Assembly: GCA_932294355.1 (NCBI GenBank)
Contig: OW028762.1
Location: forward strand, 4,774,001 to 4,838,000
Direction: 5' to 3'
Origin: Aporophyla lueneburgensis
Taxonomy: Eukaryota; Arthropoda; Insecta; Lepidoptera; Noctuidae
Length of the DNA: 64,000 nt
Shown piece after piece: positions 32,481 through 44,575 of this stretch. The notes under the pieces are model-generated. The model saw only the letters and a list, made by a program, of their open reading frames with translations, searched no databases and was not told where the DNA came from. The translations under genes and the position numbers were made by a program. Numbering within the stretch: the stretch's first letter is position 1; every line of letters starts with the position of its first letter.

Positions 32481-33044
32481 ATGCTTTGACATTATAATGA
32501 GTAGTAGTATTGCATAATGTGGTTAGATAGCGACGTCGACAACTAATCATTCAATTCTTGCTTGAGCAACCGGCAGCAAGTTCGTCATGCTCCCTTAGAT
32601 GTCAATGCTTGCGGTAGCGTCGGGGCCGGGTTACCCCTTCCCTGAAATATGGTGAGAGGGGTAAGGTTCTGCTTGTGGTGACTGGTCGTCTTGCTGACCT
32701 TGTTATTAATATTACTTACGTATTTAATTTATTTTACGTCGATGGTCCTAGTTTATCATTTGTGGCCTCGAGTTGTAACTCAGGTCGTAACAGCTATGTG
32801 AACATAATTCAGCATTGCATATGTAAGCTGTAACGCCCTTTATGCCAGGAGGCTATTATTTTTGCAGCCATGTTTACATTATACATATTTTTTTAATTTT
32901 TCTTATGCTTGAGTATAGTTTTCATTTTATTTGTTGGTATATTGGGTTGGCTAGCTGGCATATAACAAATCATTTAATGTAATGTTTTGTGTCTCTTAAT
33001 TTTTTACTATTATATATACCATTGTATAGAATCAAGTTCTTATA
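32481..33044. other. Duplicated gene-free DNA
   Basis: It matches 54830-55424, including GCTTGAGCAACCGGCAGCAA and AGGCTATTATTTTTGCAGCC. No gene seen. Confidence 0.5.
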
Positions 33045-33220
33045 ACAGGACAGACAGTTGTGCTGCTGGGGAGTTTGTTGAGCACTTCTTCTTCCCAGCT
33101 AAAGTACTAGAAAGTGGTGAGGGGTGGGCGTGCCGGGGGACTGTCTTTTGTAATTTTGACGTTCGAAAATTGCTGATCCTCAGCCTAATTTGAATAAATG
33201 ACTTTTGATTTTGATTTTTA
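33045..33220 (+). repeat. Retroposon tail copy
   Basis: It contains GTGCTGCTGGGGAG, TTGTAATTTTGACGTTCGAA and AATTTGAATAAATGACTTTT, ending in (TTTGAT)n. Other copies: 34885-35050, 55425-55580, 57200-57370. The ending is typical of non-LTR elements. Confidence 0.65.
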
Positions 33221-33385
33221 GGCATGAAAGACCTCCACTGCTGGCGATAGGCCTAACCTATTTTTGGGGATCTGTCATAATCGCCACGCTTGGGAGTCGA
33301 TTGGCGATCGTAGTATGGTAGTAAAATGCATAGAAAACGCTGCAGCCCATTCTCTAGTAAGTCCCCTAGCAAGGCAATATAACTT
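33221..33385 (+). repeat. SINE-like repeat copy
   Basis: Same family as 5511-5669 (TCCACTGCTGGCGATAGGCC, TTGGCGATCGTAGTATGG, CATTCTCTAGTAAG). Diverged; also present in the duplicate at 55590-55740. Confidence 0.7.
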
Positions 33386-33864
33386 AACTGAAATATAACT
33401 TAACAATTACCGGAGATCGGACATGCCAGCGTCCGGGGAAATCAATCTAACACGTTATCTTCAGGTGTTCTCGTGTAGCTAACAAAGACTACTTGCTTAG
33501 CCAGGATTATCCATTAGTATCTAGCTCTAAAATACAGCCTTGTGGAATTGGAGGTGCCGTACTGCCGGTACGGCACCTCCAATTCCACGGTAGGTATATG
33601 CCGAGGAATATAACTAAATCAAGTTTCGTGACTGAATTCGTGAGGTTGTCTGACGACACACACACACATGACTGTGGAATGTGGACTTAGCGATCATTGT
33701 GGCGAGAGTCGTAACAGCCAGTGGCTTTATAGCCAAGAGCCTCGACCAGCATCCGAGTAGGCTCTCGTTTGGCAGCTGGATCATGGGCTTGATTCAGAAG
33801 GCGGTAGAAACTTCGGCACTCGGCGAGCAATATGCTACAGTTTTTTAAGTTAATAAATGTTTTT
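33386..33864. other. Gene-free DNA with a 21-bp-arm palindrome
   Basis: It matches 55741-56195 and 63140-63520. At 33542-33562 and 33568-33588 the arms starting GTGGAATTGGAGGTGCCGTA form a perfect hairpin with a 5-nt loop. The other two copies have only the left arm. A (CA)n run is at about 33658-33667. Confidence 0.75.
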
Positions 33865-34882
33865 GTCTGTTCAGTTAGAAGAACTAGGAACTAGTTGCGG
33901 CCATTACTACGAGGTCAACACTGCTCAAAGCTTTTAGCATTTTGTTAAATTTTTAACACACGAAAAGAAAAAAACGGAGGAGGTTTTCAATGCGACGCGT
34001 ATATTTTTTTTTTATGAATGATCTCGCGTAACTTTTTATAGAACTGACCAATTTTGGTAATTCTTTTTTTATGAGAAAGGGTATATCCCGAAGGTGGTTC
34101 CATGCAAAAAAACTGAAAACAAAAATAATAAACCCTTCAGTCATTTTGAGTCGGTGCCAAACATTCAATGAACAAAGATCACTCAATGCGCCGACTCAAA
34201 ATGACTGAAATGTTTATTACTTTTGTTTTGCACTTTTATCGGTGGTTTAATTTTTTGTTAAAAAGTTTTTTTACGACACTCACAAGTGTCTACTTGTGAG
34301 TGTCGTAAAAAAACTTTTTAGGTCGTCAGCCTAGCACGATTGCGCGGTAGAAACATATCGTAATTCGGGATAATTTTAAAATGAAAAACTCTTTTTGCAG
34401 GCAATACTTACGTACTTTAAAGATTTTGTTCATATCTATAGGAAATGTCTACTTGTGAGTGTCGTAAAAAAACTTTTTAACAAAAAATTAAACCGCCGAT
34501 AAAAGTGCAAAACAAAAGTAATAAACATTTCAGTCATTTTGAGTCGGCGCATTGAGTGATCTTTGTTCATTGAATGTTTGGCACCGACTCAAAATGACTG
34601 AAGGGTTTATTATTTTTGTTTTCAGTTTTTTTACATGGAACCACCTTCGGGATATACCCTTTCTCATAAAAAAAGAATACCCAAAATTGGTCAGTTCTAT
34701 AAAAAGTTACGCGAGATCATTCATTAAAAAAAATATACGCGTCGCATTGAAAACCTACTCCGTATTTTTTTTTTTTGTGTTTGTTAAAAGTTTAACAAAA
34801 TGCTAAAAGCTTTGAGCAGTGTTGACCTCGTAGTAATGGCCGCAACTAGTTCCTAGTTCCTAGTTCTTCTAACTGAACAGAC
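33865..34882. repeat. Large inverted repeat (~420-bp arms)
   Basis: The left arm 33865-34286 is the reverse complement of 34452-34882, with few differences; the spacer is ~165 bp. Each arm contains its own smaller hairpin (CAGTCATTTTGAGTCGG...CCGACTCAAAATGACTG). A further 28-bp-arm hairpin (34259-34286/34293-34320) sits at the left arm's inner edge. Because of the symmetry, the same short reading frame (MSDLCSLNVWHRLK) appears on both strands; it is not a gene. The duplicated region keeps only the right arm (56757-57195). Confidence 0.88.
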
Positions 34883-34884
34883 AG

Positions 34885-35265
34885 CAGTGCTGCTGGTTGC
34901 GCCTCTTCTTATTTCCAGCTAAAGCACTAGGAAGTGGTGACGGGTGGACGTTTTGGGGGACGGTCTTTTGTAATTTTGACGTTCGAAAAGTGCTGATCCT
35001 CAGACTAATTTGAATAAATGACATTTGATTTGATTTTTTGATTTTGATTTGACTTACGAGTTCGATCTCAGACAGACGCTTTACTTTGTGTAAATTATTT
35101 TCATCACCACTGCTCTCAAAAAGGTGAAGGAAAACATCGTGAGGAAACCGGCATATCGTAAAACCCACTGCACTCGGCACTGAGCCCGCGTGGAAGGTTA
35201 CGCCCCACTTCCACCCATAGAAAGGGGTCGCTGTCCCAGCAGTGGAAACATTATAGGCTGACGAT
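34885..35265 (+). repeat. Retroposon tail followed by SINE-like repeat
   Basis: 34885-35050 is the tail family of 33045-33220, ending in TTTGATTT repeats. 35051-35265 carries GGAAAACATCGTGAGGAAAC, CCACTGCACTCGGCACTGAG and CCCAGCAGTGGAAACATTAT, a familiar lepidopteran retroposon. Both are repeated at 57200-57582. Confidence 0.7.
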
Positions 35266-35828
35266 TATGCATGACGAAGATTATACTACGGGCTAGCTGT
35301 CCTTTCGAATAAAATAATCATTCTAATTTCCGATATCTTACATCACGCGTTTGTGACAGGAGAGAGAATTCCCGTAACCGTGGTTGTAGTCTTGACTGAA
35401 CACTTTCAGGTCTGTCACTTCGAACGAAACGCTCTGTAACGACATTTTTCATACATAATTATTGTGACTTTATCAACGAAAAAATTCTAAAATAGCACGT
35501 ATCAAAACAGACACGTGCCTTCTTAGAATCGTGCTCAGCAATCAGAAAAGTAACGTTTCATAATGTAACAGCCAGTCACAGAAGATAGATTGTACTAGGT
35601 CAGAAATGTTTACTCAAAATAAACACGTTGCTATATAATTCTTCCTTATTACTTAGGATTTTCCTTTGGATTCAGCAGTTTAAACGATGTCATGTTTTTC
35701 AATGAATACAATAAATATTAATTCTTTATCAACAATGCTGACGGATGATTTATACATGAAATAAAAGATTAAAATATTTTGCGAATTCATGGTCTTTTAT
35801 TAATATTCTGGCATCAGAAAAGTACGCT
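35266..35828. other. A4 3' flank
   Basis: It matches 57583-58145 and, more distantly, 18780-19592. No gene. Confidence 0.6.
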
Positions 35829-36373
35829 TCAGTAGTAAAGTGGAGATCCACAGCCGCAAGCGCATTGTCCGGAGATAGACACGGCACCAGCAGCGGGTAC
35901 AGCACCACAGAAAGTCACTGCACCGTTGATGGGGACCTGACCAGCAACAGCGGTTTCACCAGCGACTGGCAGCTCACCAGCGACCGCCACGTTGCCTTCA
36001 CCGACACCGCCGTAAGCAGCTCCAAGAGCATTAGCACCTCCGTATGCAGCAGCAGGAGCAAGTGCGCCACCATAAGTAGATCCAAGGCCACCGCTGTAAG
36101 CACCAAGACCGAGGGCACTACCACAGCCAGCGGAGAGACCAGCGCCGAGACCCAGAGCAGGAGCTATGGTGGCCACTTGACCTCCGCAGCCGCACCCGTA
36201 ACCGAACACATTCTAGAGAAACAAAAGTAACTCATTATACCAGAATTGCTGATGGAAAATAAAGGATACACACAATAGCAATGGTGGAAAAACTCAAAAG
36301 TATGTAAAATAGATTAACTCACCTGGACCAAGCAAGCTTGGATGCAGAGCAACAGAACAGTGAAGGCAGACAT
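35829..36373 (-). CDS. Class A chorion protein A4
   Basis: Exon 1 is 36373-36323 (MSAFTVLLLCIQACLVQ), intron 36322-36213, exon 2 36212-35829; 144 aa. Ala at residue 3 is unique. The left arm differs from A2/A3 (GAYSGGLGSTYGG, APAAAYGG). The central domain and CACGCGSPLYY end are unchanged. Intact; paired with B4. Confidence 0.93.
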
Positions 36374-36699
36374 GTTTGATGTTTGTTCAACGAGAAGCTG
36401 AAGACTGAATGAAAGTCCTACTTCTAGAACACGTTTATATAGTGCCCAAGTTTCTTATCACAAACGTGATGTTTTTCTATGTTCTATTAAAACAAAATAT
36501 AATATATTTCAAGGTTACGTTATATATCATTTACGAAATACATTCATTTTTCTATTTCCCCATATTGATAAAGGTATGTAAACTTCATTTCAAAATGCAC
36601 AAATTATGGCAACACAACTACATAGATAAGAACAACGTTTCAGTATAAATAGTCGATCGACTCTTGGAAAACTCATTCTCAAGTTCACTTCAACACAAA
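36374..36699. promoter_or_regulatory. Bidirectional promoter of A4/B4
   Basis: 326 bp. The A-side TATA is CTATATAAA (36442-36434). The B-side TATA is TATAAATA (36644-36651). GATA site AGATAAG at 36624-36630. The TCACGT hexamer is present on the - strand (36469-36464), in the block missing from promoters 2 and 3. The B4 leader lacks six bases (CACAAAATG instead of CACAAACTACAATG). Confidence 0.87.
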
Positions 36700-37468
36700 A
36701 TGTCAGCCAAGGTGATCCTCGTCCTCTGCGCTCAGGCGCTCTTCATCCAGGTGAGTTTATTGTTTGTTTTCAATAAATATTAAAAAGTATTCTCTAATTT
36801 ATCTAACAATTATGTGTCATTGACATAAAACGTCCTCTGCTTGTGTAAAGTCATTTATTAATTCAATAATTTCATATTTACAGACCGCTTTCGGTTCGTG
36901 TCTTGGTCGTGGAGCCATCGCCACCCCTACTCTCATTGCCCCAGGTTGTGCTGGTAATGGCTTTGCTGGGAACGGCTTGATCGGAAATGGATTGATTGGC
37001 AATGGCTATGTTGGTAACTGCGCCAGCAACGGTTTCATTGGTGATGGTATTATTGGCAATGGTTTGATCGGCAACGGGTTGGCTAATCTAGAGATCATTT
37101 CGACCAGTGGTGGAGGACTGCCTGTCTCCAGCATGTCTGCTATCGCTCCCAATGGCCTCTCCGTAGTGTCGGAGAATGTGTATGAGGGTGCTCTGTCCGT
37201 CGCTGGTGAGCTGCCGTTCTTGAGTGCTGTGGCTTTGGAGGGAGTGTTGCCCAGTGGTGGTGCTGGTGCCGTCAGCTACAGCTGCGGTAACGGTAATACT
37301 GCTATTGAGAGCATCGCTCCTTCTGCTGCTACATATGGCGCTGCTGGTGCCTATGGCGCTGGCGCCTACGGGCTCGGCGCCGGCTATGGATCTGGCGCTG
37401 CTACCATCGCTCCTGCCGGTGTCGGACTCGGCTATGGAAGCCGCGGCTGTGGATGCGGCGTTTATTAA
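36700..37468 (+). CDS. Class B chorion protein B4
   Basis: Exon 1 is 36700-36750, intron 36751-36883 (133 bp, the B1-like form at its start), exon 2 36884-37468; 211 aa. Within exon 2 it differs from B2 only near the start (IATPT for IAAPT; a silent GGT for GGA at 36945). From 36948 to the stop it is identical by eye. The gene is thus a mosaic: its promoter, exon 1 and first half are distinct, and its second half is the same as B2. Confidence 0.93.
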
Positions 37469-38287
37469 AAACGTTCTCAAGAATGACTTTACTTTCGTGC
37501 GAAAATATCATTCAATAAAATGATTTGCAATTTATTTTGGTATTTGAATTTATTTATTCACCAGTTTCCCTTTAATGTTAAAGTGTGAAGTATTGTTAGA
37601 GAAAAGAAATATGTCTTTTATTCTGTAATAAGTCACGTGCAATGGTCTACTGAAGGACTAATTAGGTAACCAATCCCAATAACATAGATTCACGTTATTG
37701 GGATTAGTGAATGATAAAAAAAAGTTTGCTGATCGTTCCCTTGTATTGAGTAAGAGCTCTTACACACGAGCGGCATGTTGCCAACACCGTCGATACATGT
37801 TAGCTGACAGCAGGTGTCGACGCGTCTCGTTGGCAGCCAATGGCACCCAGTGACATGCCATCTTCATAGATCAGCGTCATCATCGCGTGTCGACGGCTGC
37901 AGTTGCCTGCCGTTGGTAACATGCCGCTTATTTGCCACAATAGTCTAGTCAGTGATGTTAGATAAATCCCAGTACAAAATGATATTTCCATTTTTCAGAG
38001 CTGTGTCGCTCACATACCTGCAGTAAGCATTTCCAATTCCACAAGACTGTATTTCAGAGCTCGTTGCTAATGGATAATCCTGGCTACAAGATTGTGTCTA
38101 TGCAAGTACTCTTCCTTAGCTACACCAGAACACCCGGAGATAATATATCAGATTTATTTCTCCGGAAACTGGCATTCCCGACAGATGTCAGCCGTGCCGT
38201 CTTTTATAATAATCTGCGCTAACTGTACTCATTTTTAATTTAAATTCATATAGACCCACAAAAAAAAAACGTTCATTTGTGGGTTTA
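37469..38287. other. B4 3' flank
   Basis: Duplicate of 21219-22037, with the MITE copy at 37769-37928. No gene. Confidence 0.7.
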
Positions 38288-39629
38288 GGCCTCATTTACG
38301 GAGACGCGTGCGGCGTGGCGTCGCGCGGCGCGTCGGACGTTTTTGCTGTTTAGTGTACGGCCCGAGTGAAAAAGCGTCGAGCGGGGCGTTCAGTGTTGCG
38401 TGCAAGCGGCGAAAGAGCGTTCTCTGAGTGGCCTCAGTGCACGCTAGTCCACGCTCAGCGTTCGTGTAAGCCGGTCACATTTTTCATCATGGCGTCGGGG
38501 TCGTACGATATTATTGATATTTATTTAGAAGAAAATGTGTGGTCAAAATACTTCATTTTGTAGTTTTACTGTTAATGCTCCACCCTTTATGTTTAATTGT
38601 TCTATTTTTATATAGGGCATGTGATGTTGACCATAATTCTGGTTTAAGTGGAATTTCAATAATAATGTCTTCGAACCACATGGCGCGCACGCTCTCGTCA
38701 CCGCTAAAACACAAACTGGTTTGAACTTGCACGCGACGCCACGCTTGACGCTCCATTCACCGCAAACAAGAACGCTCCTCCGCCCGTGCCGCTCGGCCAC
38801 ACTCAGGACACTCGCGAGTGTTTGCATGTGTTTAACATGACCGCTGCACGCCCCGCCCCGCTGGACGCTCGAGTCGAGCGTGCACTCAGGCCGTACACTT
38901 ACGGAGAGGCGGCGCGTGAAGTGGCACACGTCATTGCGCGCGTAAACACAAACATATGGCAATATACGATGTTATTCATAGAGACGCGAGGCGGGCAGAG
39001 TGGTGGTTCCCGCCGCGTCGCCCGCCACATCGCTCGCGGCGACTTTTTAAGCGTGTAGCGGCGCACGCGGCGGGCATCGCTGTGGCGTACGCGCGGTACT
39101 CAATTAAACCAACTATTTCGATATTGTTTACTATATAATCAAAAGTTGTAGTAGACATCCGTGTATAGCCATGATAAACAGCATAACCACTTTCTCTTAT
39201 TGACCTATAAAGAATTGCATATTCCCCAAATTTCTCGTGTTCCGTTGATGTAAACTGGGCTAATTCTTATATTAAATAATTCACGTTTAACATAAAATTT
39301 TCTGCTAAAAAAAATCGATGATATTGTACTCCATTGCTACGGTAAATACGTCTGCGTTGTGCGATTTCCAAAAAAAATAAGACAGGCAGAAGGTTCCGCT
39401 GCGGGCATTTCATCGAGAATTGCCACCGCGTGCGCCGCCGCGTTGAACGCCGCGTGCGACGAGGCGTTGCCCGCGGCGGGCGACGCCGCAAAAAACGCTC
39501 AATTTCAAACAAACGGGTGTTAAATCGCCTCTCCGTAAACGCACTCATAAAACGCTATATGTTTGAATTCAGTGCGGGCCGCGCCGCCCAACGCCACGCG
39601 CGACGTGCCGCGTCTCCGTAAATGAGGCC
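38288..39629. mobile_element. Harbinger-like element (duplicate copy)
   Basis: Carried by the segmental duplication; same ends and TTA target as 22038-23379. It does not represent an independent insertion. Confidence 0.75.
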
Positions 39630-39717
39630 TTAGTATGAGGTATTATCATGATATGTATCTAAAACTCCAACACAGGTCGAATCTACGTCAAACAGGATTT
39701 TTTTGAAATATTATATT

Positions 39718-41442
39718 TTTAGGAATCAGAAGTGAAATAAGTTAAAAAAATAAACAATCTTTAATTCTTTTAAATTTCACAACGCACAAAGGTATAAAAA
39801 TAATCTTAAGAAACACTGTAAATACTAATCAAATATTAATTACACGAGTCTAAAGGAACAATCAACAATTGAACAAAGACATAACCTAAAACTAGCCAAG
39901 CACATGATAATGGTCAGGTAGCAAGTCCTCGGCGCCGTCCGAGGAGGAAAATGGGCCGTTGCCCACCACGCGCCTCCTTTTTTTAACCTTCCATCCGTTG
40001 ACAGCTGCTCGCGTGACATCTTTAAGATGTCAACCCTTCTTGCGTTGCCAACATGGCCTCTCCTGATGCTCTGACGTCCTCGTCAGGTCCAGAAGATGGT
40101 CCCGCCTGATCTGTAGCGGTGCCTCCCAATAAGACGCTCGAGTCTTCTCTGTCTCCCGTAATCAGACAGTCACATTACATAAAAGACAACAGATATACCA
40201 TTTTGGAAATATAAATCGTTTTACATAAAATAAAAAAAAGTAAAAGGCCCATAACTCGGAAACGGTGCGTTGTAGGGCCATGTTTCTCAGACCTTAAATG
40301 GTTTCTATGGACAAGTTTAATCAGTTGCTGCAATAAAAACGGTCGAATTCTATTAAAAAAAAAAAACTTCGAAAATTTGACTGTCCTTAGCCCCATACTC
40401 AAGCTGAAACGACGACCGACAGAAAACTTTTGATGTTTTTTTTTCCAAGATTTCGCTAGTTTTTTTACATGACCTTTGAGTAGAGCAACAATCATGGCTT
40501 TTGAGTAGAGCAACAATTTCTTTCCCGAAAACAATCTCATCCGAGCTACCATTTTGGAAATTTAAATCGTTTTACATAAAATAAAAAAAAGTAAAAGGTC
40601 CATAACTCGGAAACGGTGCGTCGTAAGGCCATGCTTCTCAGACCCTAAATGGTTGCTATAGACAAGTTCAATCCGATACTGCAAAAAAATTGGAAAATTT
40701 CCGAAAAAAAAAAACGAAAATTTTTAAGTCCTTGCTCCATAGCGCCCCTAAGGCTACACTCAAACCGGCTACGTGATCGTTTAGACCGCGTGGCGCCATT
40801 GTTTGAATGTGAACGACTCGATCTATCCATTAGCAATGGATACTTACTACCTGCTTTAATACGAGTCTAAAAATTGAAAGCCACAAAACTAGTTTTAACT
40901 TGTGGGCGAATGAATCTTTATCCCACGACTGATTTTAGGAATCAGAAGTGAAATAAGTTAAAAAAAATAAACAATCTTTAATTCTTTTAAATTACACAAC
41001 GCACAAATGTATAAAAATAACCTTAAGAAACACTGTAAATACTAATCAAATATTAATTACACGAGTCTAAAGGAATAATCAACAATTGAACAAAGACATA
41101 ACCTAAAACTAGCCAAGCACATGATAATGGTCAGGGTGCTTACTCTCGAATACAATTGCAATAGATCGACATTGGAATTGTCCGTCAAACGTCAGGGATT
41201 GGCTGGACTCACTGAATCTAGCCAATCCCTGACGTTTAACTCAACCAACTGACGTTTGACTAATGTCGATCTATTGGAATTATATTCGAGAGTAAGCACC
41301 CAGGTAGCAAGTCCATTCCGAGCGCCGTCCGAGGAAGAAAAAGGGCCGTTGCCCACCACGCGCCTCCTTTTATAACCTTCCATCCGTTGACAGCTGCTCG
41401 CATGACATCTTTAAGATGTCAACCCGTCTTGAGTTGCCAACA
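39718..41442 (-). mobile_element. Small LTR-like element with MITE (duplicate copy)
   Basis: Counterpart of 23468-25194, with direct repeats at 39718-40053 and 40934-41442 and the MITE at 41135-41300. It was copied as part of the large duplication. Confidence 0.6.
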
Positions 41443-43697
41443 ATATTGTAATTTGGGTTTTATTAAATCTTACTCACATGTCATGTAACTTTTGACTCCC
41501 AAAGGTTTCAAGGAGGTTATAAGGTGTGTCACAGCAGGTCCAGTTGAAAATCAGCGTCAGGAACTGAGCCTTTTTGGAGCAGCCATGAGGCACACTATAA
41601 TGCTAGTTTCTGACATCGCACTGTACAATTTTTTATTTTGTGTGAGTGTGAGCGTTTGAGTCTGTGCTAAATAGTTAATTATTTACTAATTTCCTTAGAA
41701 TAAAGAAACCTAGAATACCTTCTCTGTATTTCCAAAACATTACAATATATATAAATAGTTTAATGAGTAATACCTATTGACTTGCCTTGAAGAATCGATA
41801 TGTAATTGTTCACCCACTTTTTCTTTTTACCCACAACACTAAAAATTGTGTGTCTAGTGATTAAATTACTTATTTACGTGTACCTACCTTCCTCATAAGT
41901 AATTCTTATATTTAGTTTTAAGATTACCTTTCAAATCTTCAAATGAAATCAAATCATTTATTTGCATAGAATGCAGGTATTTTACAATATAGCTGTTTTA
42001 GAAATATAATGAGCCGAATACATTCTGCCTAAGTTTCGGCAAGCAAAAATTTTACAAATAATAAAACAAAACTTGAACAAAATAATGAAAACGTTAATCA
42101 ATTAATAAATTATTATTACAAGTCTAGAGGTCATGCACAAAGGAGTATTAAATAATGTCAATTAAAATAAATAATGTCAATCAAATTAAATAGTGCCAAT
42201 AAATTAATCATGTCAATAGAATTAAGTAATGTCAATCAAATTACACAGTTGATATGTCACACATAGTGTCATTAAAAAAGTCACTTAACGAGTAATAACA
42301 CCTCTGTACCAAGAAAGCCTTAAGTTTACTTTTAAAATGTTGCAGTGTGTCATTTTTTATGCTATCTGGGAGTTTATTAAATATAACTGGAGCCATGCAA
42401 AAAACACTTTTTTGGAGAAGTGCTGTTTTATAGCTACCGACAATTAAAAGGTTTTTGTACTGACTTCTGACAGGACCTTTCTTGGTGTCCGAGACCTTAG
42501 CAAACAGGCTTTTATTCATTGTTACAAAAACTGCCATCTCCAAAATATATACCTTGTATTAAGTAAATTGTATTCTTTTTGAGAAATAAATGTATTATCT
42601 TCCTTTCCTTCTTTTCGTTATCAGACAGTGTGGTGGGTATTATCTTAAGCAGCATAGTAAACATTCTGTTACGTCATAAATCCGGCCCTGCAATCGTTTT
42701 GAAGTTTAGTTTAGGATTTTGGGAACAGCAAGAGTTAATCTTTTAGCATTGAACACTCGTGTCGATTAAAACGACAAAAACCGGGATGCGGTGAAGGATT
42801 TTTGTTTTTGAAAGTGGAAATGCTTCAGCTATTTCCCTAGCCCTCATACTGAGTTAGAATGAGTTCAGTTAATAAAATAATGGTATTATGCATATGATGA
42901 TTATTTTACAGGCCAGTTGTACTATCGAATTAAAATTCATTCGAATTTACGTTACCCTTGCGTCGCACGATCGTGCTCGGAGAACGAATTCCCATAATGA
43001 TAGCTGCTATCGGCGGGGCAAGCACGGCCTACTCTGACAGGATTGAGTCACATATTTTTGTCACACTTTGGGACCAAACACCTTGATAAAATGCGTGATT
43101 CAAGGCCTATCACACAGGCCGTACTCGCTCCGCAGGTCTGCTGGGTCGATCTATACGCTCTGTATGAAAGACACTTTTCATTAATAAATATTGAGACTAT
43201 ATCAAAAAAGGATCTGAAAAGGCTTGTAACATAACAGACACGTGCCTTCTTAGAAGCGTGCGCAGCAATTATAAACTAACGTTTCATAATGTAAGAGCCA
43301 GTCACAGAAGATAGTTTGTACTAGGTCAGTAATGAATCTTATAATTAAATGTCTATGTAATGTATCTTTCACCTTTTTGTTATCCTAAAAGTTTCTATGT
43401 TCTTTTTCATTGTGTTTCTGCCCTGTGCGTGTCTCAAATAAAATATTTTTCTTTCTTTCTTTCTTTAATGTTTACTGAAAATAAACACGTTGCTATATAA
43501 TTCTTACTTATTTAATTACTTAGGATTTTATTCTGGACTCAGCAGTTTAAACGATGTCATGTTTTTCAATGAATATAATAAATATATTAATTCTTTATCA
43601 ACAATGCTATCGGATAATTTATACATGAAATAAAAGATTAAAATATTTTGCGAATTCATGGTCTTCTATTAATATTCTGGCATCAGAAAAGTACACT
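41443..43697. other. Gene-free duplicate of 25195-27449
   Basis: It contains the truncated non-LTR element on the - strand (about 41933-42588, C-terminal ORF2 codons 42543-42241) and the A5 3' flank. No other gene. Confidence 0.7.
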
Positions 43698-44242
43698 TTA
43701 GTAGTAAAGTGGAGATCCACAGCCGCAAGCGCACTGTCCGGAGATAGACACGGCACCAGCAGCGGGTACAGCACCACAGAAAGTCACTGCACCGTTGATG
43801 GGGACCTGACCAGCAACAGCGGTTTCACCAGCGACTGGCAGCTCACCAGCGACCGCCACGTTGCCTTCACCGACACCGCCGTAAGCAGCTCCAAGAGTAT
43901 TAGCACCTCCGTATGCAGCAACAGGAGCAAGTGCGCCACCATAAGCAGATCCAAGGCCACCGCCGTAAGCACCAAGACCGAGGGCACTACCACAGCCAGT
44001 GGAGAGACCAGCGCCGAGACCCAGAGCAGGAGCTATGGTGGCCACTTGACCTCCGCAGCCGCACCCGTAACTAAACACATTCTAGAGAAACAAAAGTAAC
44101 TCATTATACCAGAATTGCTAATGGAAAATAAAGGACACACACAATAGCAATGATGGGAAAACTCAAAAGTATGTAAAATGGATTAACTCACCTGGACCAA
44201 GCAAGCTTGGATGCAGAGCAACAGAACAGTGAAGGAAGACAT
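43698..44242 (-). CDS. Class A chorion protein A5
   Basis: Exon 1 is 44242-44192, intron 44191-44082, exon 2 44081-43698; 144 aa. The protein sequence is identical to A3 and the DNA is near-identical through the whole gene and its 3' flank. Intact; paired with B5. Confidence 0.93.
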
Positions 44243-44575
44243 GTTTGATGTTTGTTCAACGAGAAGCTGAAGACTGAATGATAGTCCCTACTTCTAGAAC
44301 ACGTTTAAATAGTGCCCAAGTTTCTTATCACAAACGTGATGGTTTTCTATGTTCTTTTAAAACAAAATATAATATATTTTAAGGTTACGTTATATATTAT
44401 TTACAAAATAAATTCATTTTTCTATTTCCCCATATTGATAAAGGTATGTAAACTTCATTTCAAAATGCACAAATTATGGCAACACAACTACATAGATAAG
44501 GACAACTTTACAGTATATAATAGTCGATCATGTCTTGGAAAACTCATTCTCAAGTTCACTTCAACACAAACTACA
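44243..44575. promoter_or_regulatory. Bidirectional promoter of A5/B5
   Basis: 333 bp. The A-side TATA is CTATTTAAA, as in A3. The TCACGT hexamer is present on the - strand (44339-44334). The B-side TATA has changed from TATAAATA to TATATAATA (44514-44522). The left ~95 bp belongs to the segmental duplicate; the rest is a different allele from promoter 3 and lacks its tandem repeat. Confidence 0.85.

Larger units (their letters stand above)
36948..44335. repeat. Segmental duplicate of 20698-28087
   Basis: About 7.4 kb, same orientation, offset 16250 then 16248. By eye I found about five substitutions (for example 40042, 40266, 40658, 43617) and two A-run length changes (near 40353 and 40706). 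It contains the B2/B4 end, all intergenic insertions and the whole A3/A5 gene, and stops inside the pair 3/5 promoter at CACAAACGT. Confidence 0.92.

Noticed and set aside
34552..34806. Identical small proteins starting MSDLCSLNVW on both strands at 33953-34186 and 34552-34806
   Set aside because: A consequence of the palindrome; the copies diverge after the arms and match no known family.
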